DNA of 7,652 bases from a bacterium. Lineage in GTDB: Bacteria; Desulfobacterota; GWC2-55-46; DRQE01. Shown piece by piece: positions 1-5,384 of the stretch. Every line of letters begins with the position of its first letter. The first letter of the stretch is position 1. The notes beneath the pieces were generated by a model, which did no database searches, had not been told where the DNA came from, and worked only from the letters and a program-made list of their open reading frames with translations. Location of the stretch: contig JALUQR010000202.1 of assembly GCA_027017505.1 (NCBI GenBank), forward strand, positions 1 through 7,652, read 5' to 3'. Both the position numbers and the translations under genes were made by a program.

Positions 1-197
1 CGGATGTGGCTGGCGAGTACGAGATCTACTGTCAGCACTTCTGCGGACCACTGCACCTGGAGATGAGGGCAACATTCTTCGTGGATGATCCCGAGAAAGG
101 CCCTGCAAACCTTGCAGTGGGTGAGTACGATAAGGCCCAGGATGTACCAGGGCTTCTTGAAGACGGCCTGGAGAAGGCCAAGGTGGTAACACACTGA
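1..197 (+). CDS. nosZ: CuA-domain protein, C-terminal end (nitrous oxide reductase-like), 5' partial
   Basis: Only the last 64 or so codons are present; the reading frame enters from the left edge (first full codon at base 3) and stops with TGA at 195-197. Bases 30-65 encode YCQHFCGPLHLEM, which gives the binuclear CuA pattern C-x3-C-x3-H-x2-M; the first His ligand would lie upstream. Phe before the second Cys and the Leu-His-x-Glu-Met core are typical of NosZ; oxidase subunit II usually has a Cys-Gly-x-x-His-x-x-Met core with no Glu before the Met. In NosZ this periplasmic cupredoxin domain takes electrons from a cytochrome c and passes them to CuZ for reduction of N2O to N2. The downstream bc genes and cytochromes fit that role. 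About 43 residues follow the CuA motif, longer than the short tail of common NosZ. Alternatives are oxidase subunit II or a CuA-containing nitric oxide reductase subunit. The CuA site is certain; the NosZ identity is likely but not proven, because the CuZ propeller is outside the window. Confidence 0.65.
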   Translation, partial: DVAGEYEIYCQHFCGPLHLEMRATFFVDDPEKGPANLAVGEYDKAQDVPGLLEDGLEKAKVVTH

Positions 198-219
198 TAT
201 ATATAAAGAAGAGGTGTGC

Positions 220-256
220 TGTCCGGGAAGGGGTATCATCCCTTCCCGGGCGGACA
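220..256 (+). other. Strong intergenic RNA hairpin
   Basis: CCGGGAAGGG at 223-232 pairs perfectly with CCCTTCCCGG at 240-249 around a 7-base loop. An alternative outer pairing, TGTCCG (220-225) with CGGACA (251-256), could extend or compete with it. It begins about 25 bases after the stop of the CuA gene. No T-run follows (the next bases are TCCTTCCAT), so it is not a canonical intrinsic terminator. It could be a 3'-end stabiliser or processing boundary that sets the CuA-protein mRNA apart from the downstream genes, or a weak terminator. Confidence 0.7.
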
Positions 257-310
257 TCCTTCCATAAAAAGAGGGGGCAGATACCCGCGTAAAAAGAGGT
301 GGATTAAAAG

Positions 311-766
311 ATGCTCACAAAGAAAGGGGTAGCAAGACTCTTTACCGCGATACTGCTTGCGGGTGGTCTTCTGCTTGCAGGTTGCGGAGAGAGCAGAGTA
401 GATACCGGGGCTGTTGAAAGTCCCGAGAGTGTTATAAAGAGGTTCTACGCCTACATAAAAGAGGGCGGACCAACAGCCATAGCAGAGGCATACAAGCTGG
501 TGGATGAAAGGTGCAAGCTGAGTAAAGAGAGGTTTGAGGCCATAGTGAGGAAGTATCCACCAGACCTTGAGGTGAATGTGGTGGGTAGCACCATAAAGGA
601 CGACCACGCGGATGTGAACATAGAGTATCAGATGGCATCCATGTTCGGTGGCACATACACGGTGAAGACAGCTATACCCCTGAGGTTCGATAGAAAGAGC
701 AATAGCTGGAAGGTGGACTTTACAGGAGAAACAGTGGATGACCAGAAATACACAAAGAACCAGTAG
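311..766 (+). CDS. Small secreted lipoprotein, NTF2/DUF4878-like
   Basis: This 151-residue protein begins with a lipoprotein signal: basic N-terminus (Lys4, Lys5, Arg9), a hydrophobic stretch at about 10-22, and the lipobox Leu-Ala-Gly-Cys ending at Cys25. It should be lipidated and face the periplasm. The rest starts with a helical segment (ESVIKRFYAYIKEG) and ends in alternating strands that finish with a SNSWKVDF element. This resembles the small NTF2-like fold of DUF4878-type lipoproteins. No metal or heme motif is seen; the only Cys besides Cys25 is one in the KLVDERCKL segment. An AAGAGGTGG Shine-Dalgarno at 294-302 supports the start. The gap to the cytochrome b gene is 13 bases, so the two are probably co-transcribed. 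The function is unknown; an accessory or assembly role for the neighbouring redox proteins is inference from position only. Confidence 0.85.
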   Translation: MLTKKGVARLFTAILLAGGLLLAGCGESRVDTGAVESPESVIKRFYAYIKEGGPTAIAEAYKLVDERCKLSKERFEAIVRKYPPDLEVNVVGSTIKDDHADVNIEYQMASMFGGTYTVKTAIPLRFDRKSNSWKVDFTGETVDDQKYTKNQ

Positions 767-779
767 AGGTTTCTGAAAG

Positions 780-1409
780 ATGGGGCTTCTGGACTGGCTT
801 GACGAGAGAACGGGGCTTAAGCAATGGATACAGCAGAAAAAGGCTCAACCAATACCTGCTCATGTTAACATATTTTACTGTTTTGGTGGACTGTCATTCT
901 TTCTGATACTCCTGCAGGTGGTAAGCGGGGTGTTCATGCTGTTCTTCTATGTGCCAGACCCAGAGCTTGCCCTTGAGAGCATAAACAGGATGAGCAATGA
1001 GGTTACACTTGGGTGGCTGTTCAGAAATCTTCACAGATGGGGAGCCACTTTTCTCATGGCAACGATATTCACACACATGGTGAGCGTGTTCTACCACAAG
1101 GCCTATCGCAGACCACGGGAGCTCAACTGGGTTACAGGGGTTTCACAGTTTATAGTGGTGTTCCTCATACTTCTCACAGGTATATTTCTGCCATGGGACT
1201 GGAAGGCATACTGGTCTTTTGCAATATGGGTGGATTACCTTGCAACATGGCCCGTTATAGGTGAGTATCTGAGCAATCTCATACTTGATACCTTTACCAT
1301 AAACAGGGGGTTCATAACGCACATATGGATTCTTCCGTTATTGCTGATGGTGCTTCTGTGGTTTCACTTCAGGATGGTTAGAAAACACGGTATATCAGGG
1401 CCACTGTAA
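780..1409 (+). CDS. petB: Cytochrome b6-type subunit of a quinol oxidising bc complex
   Basis: This 209-residue integral membrane protein has the length and layout of cytochrome b6, the N-terminal half of split cytochrome b. Four membrane helices lie near 32-57, 82-105, 118-138 and 179-200. Heme b ligands are His85/His99 in helix B (14 apart) and His181/His196 in helix D (15 apart). The 15-residue spacing in helix D is the b6f signature; bc1 has 14. Cys34 in AHVNIFYCFGG matches the b6 Cys that covalently holds heme c_n (c_i). RRPRELNWVTG and LPWDW follow helices B and C, and the protein ends RKHGISGPL as b6 does. It works with the next gene to oxidise quinol. The Shine-Dalgarno AGAGGT (765-770) overlaps the preceding stop. 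No Rieske gene is present in the window. Family assignment is firm; its membership in an N2O-reducing chain is inferred from context. Confidence 0.93.
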   Translation: MGLLDWLDERTGLKQWIQQKKAQPIPAHVNIFYCFGGLSFFLILLQVVSGVFMLFFYVPDPELALESINRMSNEVTLGWLFRNLHRWGATFLMATIFTHMVSVFYHKAYRRPRELNWVTGVSQFIVVFLILLTGIFLPWDWKAYWSFAIWVDYLATWPVIGEYLSNLILDTFTINRGFITHIWILPLLLMVLLWFHFRMVRKHGISGPL

Positions 1410-1420
1410 GGTTTTTTGAT

Positions 1421-2122
1421 ATGGAAGGCAGGGAAGATATAAGGGATTCAAGATACGCTCCACCGTACCCGCAGGAGTTTTACTCCTTCTGGCCAAAGCA
1501 TGTGGTGAAGGCAGGCGGGCTGGTGGTCCTTGTGCTGATTGTGGCGGTGGCACTCTCCTATTATTACATGTTTCCATCTGATGTGAACATGCCACCACTT
1601 CCAGACGAGGGTACCTACATACCTGGGCCAGAGTGGTATCTGCTGGTGCTGTTTCTTCCATTCTGGTATTTCCCTGGCGAGGAATGGGCACTTGTAAGAA
1701 GTATATTTACCTTCTGGCTTCCACTGCTCTTTCTGGTGTTTCTTCTGCTTGTGCCCTTTATATTCGATAAGAGGTGGACACCAGGAGAAAGGCTTCCTAA
1801 GGCAAAGAAGGTGGCACTTGCAGTAGGGGTAGGGGTGTTTTTTGTAATATCAGCGGTGGTCTTCTGGCGGGCGGGCTCTCCCGCAAAGGTATACGGATGT
1901 ATGTCGTGTCATAACCCCATGATGGGTGCAAGACAGGCACTTCCACCCGCAAAGATGGGCGAATACTACAGGGTGGAACGCAAAAGGCAGATTGAGGTGG
2001 GTAAATACAGGGCTGGAAAGACAGTGGGTGAGGAGATGACGCTGGCCATAGGTGGCGTGGAAACCTATAAGGATGCAAACTGGCAGTTAAGACACATGTA
2101 CGAGCCAACGATGACATGGTAA
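1421..2122 (+). CDS. Cytochrome b subunit IV fused to a C-terminal heme c segment
   Basis: This 233-residue protein combines the C-terminal half of cytochrome b (PetD/QcrC-like) with a heme c site. Three membrane helices are visible near 31-50, 90-115 and 131-149. Pro-Glu-Trp-Tyr at 70-73 is the PEWY quinol-oxidation (Qo) motif, placed as expected in the loop after the first helix. After the third helix, CMSCH at 160-164 is one covalent heme c motif. Helix count puts this tail on the outer side, where it can pass electrons to periplasmic acceptors. Met167, Met168, Met179, His225 or Met226 could be the sixth ligand; none is assured. The tail is only about 75 residues, shorter than a class I cytochrome domain. 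Such fusions are known from Firmicutes QcrC. The start lies 11 bases after cytochrome b6, with AAGG at 1408-1411 as its Shine-Dalgarno, and the 3' end overlaps the next gene by 7 bases. Confidence 0.92.
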   Translation: MEGREDIRDSRYAPPYPQEFYSFWPKHVVKAGGLVVLVLIVAVALSYYYMFPSDVNMPPLPDEGTYIPGPEWYLLVLFLPFWYFPGEEWALVRSIFTFWLPLLFLVFLLLVPFIFDKRWTPGERLPKAKKVALAVGVGVFFVISAVVFWRAGSPAKVYGCMSCHNPMMGARQALPPAKMGEYYRVERKRQIEVGKYRAGKTVGEEMTLAIGGVETYKDANWQLRHMYEPTMTW

Positions 2123-3306
2123 AAAGGGCGATCTTTCACATTATCCTGTTAGAGATGCTCATACTTGGAACAGTATATAAATATGCGATGGCAGAAGATG
2201 TCAAACTGATAGAGGAGATAACGGTGCCAGAGGGTGTGAGCTCTCCAGGAGAGGTAAGGGTGGACAAAAGGGGCAATGTGTGGTTCACAGAAAAGGTGGG
2301 AAAGTCTATAGTGCTTTACGAGCCTGAAAAAAAGAGGTTCACACCCCACAGGATACCAGAAGAATGGGGAAATGTGGGCCCTGAAAAGTTCACCATAGCA
2401 GAGGACGGGACCATATGGTTTTCCGTAAGAAGATGGGCCGAAGATGTGGAGAGAACAGACTTTCTTGGAAGACTGCTACCAGAGGAGGGCAGGTTCGAAA
2501 GATACGACCTTAAGGGTGGACACATACCCGAAGAGATGGTGGTGGACGGAGAAGGCAATGTGTGGTTCATAGATGTGAATGCCAACAGACTGGGCAGGTT
2601 CAACCCGAAGGATTCAAGTGTAGAGGTGTTCACCATACCAACGCCCAATGCATATCCAAGAGGGCTCGTTATGGATGACAGTGGCAACATATGGTTTGCA
2701 GAGGCAAACAGCAACAGGATAGCAAGATTCAGCGTCAGGGATAGACGGTTCGAGGAATACGAGATACCAACCCCGCTTTTTAACCCCGTGGCAGTAAGTG
2801 TGGACGATGAGGGCAGGGTGTGGTTTGCAGGGCTGAGCGCAAACAAGATAGGGGTGTTCTATCCCGAAAGAAAGGTCTTCAATGAGCTTATAATACCCAC
2901 ACCCAGGGGACTGCCAAACTCACTTGCCATAGACGGGGATGGCATTGTGTGGTTCGTGGAATACCTGGGTAACAAGGTGGGAAGGTTTGACCCCGTGACC
3001 GCAAGGATAGACGAATATCCCATACCCACATTCAACAGCCTGCCTGGTAGCATAGTGGTGGACAGGGTAAGAGAGAGGGTATGGTTTGCAGAGACATCCA
3101 CAGAGGCAAAGAAACTCGGCACGGTGGATATAAAGAGGGTCAGTGAGGCTCTCGAGAAGACAGGAGCAATCGCACCAGCAGAAGAAGAGGGCACACCATT
3201 ACAGGAGAAGAACAGACACAGCGGATGGATATTTGTGGCACTCGGAGTGGTCATAATAGGTGTGGCCGTGTATCTCTACTCAACGAGAAAGAAGAGTGTG
3301 AGATGA
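2116..3306 (+). CDS. Membrane-anchored seven-bladed beta-propeller (Vgb/NHL-like)
   Basis: This 396-residue protein has a signal peptide (about 1-26, Ala-Met-Ala before Glu-Asp), about seven repeats of 40-48 residues, and a C-terminal membrane helix at about 371-388 ending in a basic stop (Arg-Lys-Lys). It should hang in the periplasm from a tail anchor. Each repeat carries a VD..G.VWF element, then Asn-Lys/Arg-Ile/Val-Gly-Arg-Phe and an Ile-Pro-Thr-Pro turn. This pattern is characteristic of virginiamycin B lyase (Vgb)-like propellers. The mature part has no Cys and very few His (His78, one in KGGHIPEE, one before the anchor). It also lacks the Pro-His-x-Ile element seen in Vgb lyases, so lyase activity is unlikely. 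It overlaps subunit IV by 7 bases and the next propeller gene by ATGA, which suggests coupled translation. It may be a scaffold or docking protein for the bc complex; that is inference. Confidence 0.88.
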   Translation: MVKRAIFHIILLEMLILGTVYKYAMAEDVKLIEEITVPEGVSSPGEVRVDKRGNVWFTEKVGKSIVLYEPEKKRFTPHRIPEEWGNVGPEKFTIAEDGTIWFSVRRWAEDVERTDFLGRLLPEEGRFERYDLKGGHIPEEMVVDGEGNVWFIDVNANRLGRFNPKDSSVEVFTIPTPNAYPRGLVMDDSGNIWFAEANSNRIARFSVRDRRFEEYEIPTPLFNPVAVSVDDEGRVWFAGLSANKIGVFYPERKVFNELIIPTPRGLPNSLAIDGDGIVWFVEYLGNKVGRFDPVTARIDEYPIPTFNSLPGSIVVDRVRERVWFAETSTEAKKLGTVDIKRVSEALEKTGAIAPAEEEGTPLQEKNRHSGWIFVALGVVIIGVAVYLYSTRKKSVR

Positions 3307-4295
3307 TAAGGAGAAGACAGATAGAGATTATGCTTGCCATGGGAATATTCTGGAGTGGACTTGCCTGGGCTGACACATTCGTCTTCTTCGAGGTGCCCAC
3401 ACCGTACTCGCTTCCATCCCGAATCGTGGTGGACAGCAACAACTATGTATGGTTTGTTGAGACCAACGCAAACAAGATAGGCAGGTTCAACCCGTCCACA
3501 GAGGGCTTTATAGAGTACGGAATACCCACAAAGAGCAGTGTGCCCTTTGACATTGTGATAGACCAGCAGGGGATTGTGTGGTTTCTCGAACAGGATGCAA
3601 ACCAGATAGGCAGATTCGACCCTGAAACAGGAAGCTTCAAGGAGTACGATGTGCCCACCGTGGAGAGCTTCCCCTACAGACTCACCGTGGACAGGAAGGG
3701 CAGAATATGGTTCACCCAGTTCTACGGCAACAATATAGGTATGTTTGACCCCGAAACAGAGACATTCAGGGAATATCCCATACCAACGCCTCTGAGCAGA
3801 CCCACTGGTATAGGGGTGGACAGCGGGGGCAGGGTGTGGTTTATAGAGAGTCAGGGCAGTAAACTGGGCATGCTTGAGCCATCCACCGAAGAGATAAAAG
3901 AGATAGAGATACCAGTTAAGTTTCCCATGCCAATTGATATGGCCATAGACCAGATGGACAGGATATGGTTTTCCGCAAGGCGCAAACAGGAGCTGATGAT
4001 GTTTGACATAAACAAAAAGAGTTTTAAGAGCTTCCCCCTGCCAGGTGGAGGAGTGATAGAGGGTATATCAGTGGACCAAAAGGGTAATGTGTGGTTTTCG
4101 ATCAGGAGGAAGGGAAAGATAGGGGTGTTCAACCCCGAAAAGGAGAGCTTCTTTGAGCTCACCATACTCAAGAAGGGCACCCAGCCGATTGACATAAGGG
4201 TGGATACAGACGGCAGGGTGTGGATTGGGGATGTGGGAAGGAACGGAATAGTAAAGGTGGATAGCAGTGTGGTGCTGGGGATGTGGAAGGAGTAG
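3303..4295 (+). CDS. Secreted seven-bladed beta-propeller (Vgb/NHL-like), no anchor
   Basis: The start is taken at 3303, within an ATGA overlap with the upstream stop, and gives 330 residues. An in-frame ATG at 3225 would extend 78 bases into the previous gene and bury the signal peptide. From 3303 the protein starts with MIRRRQIEIMLAMGIFW and a cleavage site after Ala-Trp-Ala (about residue 23). Seven repeats follow, each with VD..G.VWF, then Asn-Lys-Ile-Gly-Arg-Phe-like and Glu-Tyr-x-Ile-Pro-Thr elements. They diverge in blades 5-7, where Trp-Phe-Ser-Ala-Arg-Arg and Trp-Ile-Gly-Asp replace the common forms. The whole chain has no His and no Cys, which excludes a Vgb-type His-dependent lyase, a CuZ-type copper site and heme c. 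There is no C-terminal helix, so it is a soluble periplasmic paralogue of the preceding protein. The function is unknown; a partner or scaffold role in the electron chain is inference. Confidence 0.9.
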   Translation: MIRRRQIEIMLAMGIFWSGLAWADTFVFFEVPTPYSLPSRIVVDSNNYVWFVETNANKIGRFNPSTEGFIEYGIPTKSSVPFDIVIDQQGIVWFLEQDANQIGRFDPETGSFKEYDVPTVESFPYRLTVDRKGRIWFTQFYGNNIGMFDPETETFREYPIPTPLSRPTGIGVDSGGRVWFIESQGSKLGMLEPSTEEIKEIEIPVKFPMPIDMAIDQMDRIWFSARRKQELMMFDINKKSFKSFPLPGGGVIEGISVDQKGNVWFSIRRKGKIGVFNPEKESFFELTILKKGTQPIDIRVDTDGRVWIGDVGRNGIVKVDSSVVLGMWKE

Positions 4296-4308
4296 TTTTT
4301 TCAACAAA

Positions 4309-4314
4309 TATAAA
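4309..4314 (+). promoter_or_regulatory. Possible -10 element upstream of the monoheme cytochrome
   Basis: TATAAA lies in an A/T-rich spacer after the second propeller gene and would serve the cytochrome c gene at 4346. No convincing -35 hexamer is found at the usual distance, because those bases are the G-rich end of the propeller gene. This is a weak suggestion; read-through from the upstream operon is equally possible. Confidence 0.2.
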
Positions 4315-4330
4315 AAGGAACTTAATAAAA

Positions 4331-4339
4331 AGGAGGTGA
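4331..4339 (+). promoter_or_regulatory. Consensus Shine-Dalgarno (AGGAGGTGA)
   Basis: AGGAGGTGA matches the anti-Shine-Dalgarno end of 16S rRNA over nine bases and lies 6 bases before the ATG at 4346. It is the strongest ribosome binding site in the window. It fixes the start of the cytochrome c gene and suggests that this protein is made in larger amounts than its operon partners. Confidence 0.85.
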
Positions 4340-4345
4340 AAGAAG

Positions 4346-5281
4346 ATGAGGACAAAATATCTGTCAGTGTTAATGGTTGCACTATTTACGGCTGTTCTGA
4401 GCTTTTCTTATGCCATAGCTGCGGAGAAGAGATGTACCGTTGAGGGCAGAAAAGTGGAGTGTCCTGTTCAGCCCGACAGGGTGCTGAAGAAGGCAAGAGA
4501 GAACTTCGAGCGTGAGGCCATGAACATGATGCAGGGTATTGCAGGAAGTACCTATGGTATAAGTGCCTACGACTACCTTACAGGTGTGGGCAAGAGAACG
4601 CCAAACACAAAGCTCACAAGAGGCGATAGCGGATACGGCATGGTTACAGGCAAGACAGAGCTCTGGGACAGGGTGAAAAAGCCGGCCCCTGGTGAGAAGG
4701 TCTACAACCAGTGGGTGCATAACTGGTCTCCAAAGTTCGATAAGACTCTGGTGCCAGGAGCAGATCCTAACGAGGGCAAACAGTGGTATTACATGTACTG
4801 CGTGGACTGCCACGGCTGGACACTGCAGGGTGACGGGCCAAGTGCATATCTGCTTGACCCCAAACCAAGGATACTCACAAAAGGCGATTATATGAACAAA
4901 AAGACAAACCTTGAGCTGTTCATGGCCATAAAAGGCGGTGGCGAGGCTGTTGACCTTTCACCCGTGATGCCAGCATGGGGTAATGTGCTCCAGGACCAGG
5001 ATATATGGAATATAATCGCTTTCATAAGGGCCATGGCAGATGTGCCTCCACCAAAGACACTCAAGGATTACCTTAATCCAAAGTCATCGTTCAATCCAAA
5101 ATCCAAGGCCAACGCTATAACACCACTGAACGCAGCACAGAGTGAGGAGTTTCAGGAAGCACAGGAGATGCTTGAGGCACTGCTCGGTGGCCGTGGTGTT
5201 ATAGAAGGTGGCAAGTTCGTGGAGGGTGGCCTCAGGAAGAAACCCGAAGATGTGGCAAAGAAGGTAAAGAAGGGTTACTGA
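4346..5281 (+). CDS. Secreted monoheme cytochrome c with a long N-terminal extension
   Basis: This 311-residue protein has a signal peptide of about 25 residues (cleavage near Ala-Ile-Ala-Ala) and one heme c motif, CVDCH at 152-156, followed by Gly-Trp. Met208 in a Met-Pro-Ala-Trp-Gly element is the likely sixth ligand, and DIWNIIAFIRAM is the C-terminal helix of a class I cytochrome c. The cytochrome domain spans roughly 140-235. Before it lie about 110 residues unlike a simple cytochrome, starting with Cys30 and Cys39, which could form a disulfide; the tail after 235 is Pro/Lys-rich and then charged. It probably shuttles electrons in the periplasm between the b6-type complex and the CuA enzyme, a role proposed for NosC-type cytochromes in epsilonproteobacterial nos clusters. 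The consensus Shine-Dalgarno and the tandem hairpins after it set it apart from the genes on either side. Heme binding is firm; the exact partner is inferred. Confidence 0.9.
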   Translation: MRTKYLSVLMVALFTAVLSFSYAIAAEKRCTVEGRKVECPVQPDRVLKKARENFEREAMNMMQGIAGSTYGISAYDYLTGVGKRTPNTKLTRGDSGYGMVTGKTELWDRVKKPAPGEKVYNQWVHNWSPKFDKTLVPGADPNEGKQWYYMYCVDCHGWTLQGDGPSAYLLDPKPRILTKGDYMNKKTNLELFMAIKGGGEAVDLSPVMPAWGNVLQDQDIWNIIAFIRAMADVPPPKTLKDYLNPKSSFNPKSKANAITPLNAAQSEEFQEAQEMLEALLGGRGVIEGGKFVEGGLRKKPEDVAKKVKKGY

Positions 5282-5292
5282 TAGGCTAACAC

Positions 5293-5316
5293 AGAGGGTT
5301 TCTTATTCACCCTTTT
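5293..5316 (+). terminator. Weak upstream hairpin followed by TTTT
   Basis: AGAGGGT (5293-5299) pairs with ACCCTTT (5309-5315), with one G-T pair, around a 9-base loop. The short T-run overlaps the stem and is followed by GG. It lies 11 bases after the cytochrome c stop and just before the stronger terminator, so the two may act in tandem. Alone it would be a poor terminator. Confidence 0.35.
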
Positions 5317-5320
5317 GGTA

Positions 5321-5370
5321 AAAAAAAGAGGGGGGTAATTCTTCACTGGAGAATTACCCCGCCTTTTTTG
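5321..5370 (+). terminator. Rho-independent terminator, bidirectional in form
   Basis: An A-run (5321-5327), the stem GGGGTAATTCT (5332-5342) with AGAATTACCCC (5350-5360), and a T-run (5364-5369) form a textbook intrinsic terminator. The stem is 11 perfect pairs and can grow inward by a T-G and a C-G pair to a 3-base loop. The A- and T-runs make it symmetric, so it could act on both strands. It ends the cytochrome c transcript. Its T-run is only 15 bases before the next start codon, so it lies within the leader of the downstream operon unless that operon starts inside or after the hairpin. Confidence 0.9.
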
Positions 5371-5384
5371 AGGGTAGGTGTGTC

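Noticed and set aside
198..207. TATATATAAA after the CuA gene as a promoter or archaeal TATA box
   Set aside because: There is no partner -35 element and the cytochrome b6/Rho-independent terminator features point to bacteria. A/T-rich spacers like this are common.
2316..3254. Two minus-strand frames opposite the first propeller
   Set aside because: They are Ser/Leu-rich and show a periodic Asn-His-x-Leu pattern that is simply the complement of the repeated VWF codons.
3225..3302. Upstream in-frame ATG that would lengthen the second propeller protein by 26 residues
   Set aside because: It overlaps the previous gene by 82 bases and places a hydrophilic Cys-containing stretch before an obvious signal peptide. 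The ATGA start at 3303 fits the spacing style of the operon.
2116..4295. Propellers as split parts of a CuZ-type N2O reductase catalytic domain
   Set aside because: CuZ needs seven His from the propeller. The second protein has none and the first has only three outside the signal peptide.
2116..4295. Antibiotic (streptogramin) resistance lyase
   Set aside because: The fold family matches, but the Pro-His-x-Ile element and His-based active site of Vgb are absent, and the context is respiratory.
2116..4295. Tandem DNA repeats or CRISPR-like array in the propeller genes
   Set aside because: The periodic similarity is at the protein level (blades of about 42 codons) and differs in DNA sequence from unit to unit. 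There are no identical repeats with spacers.
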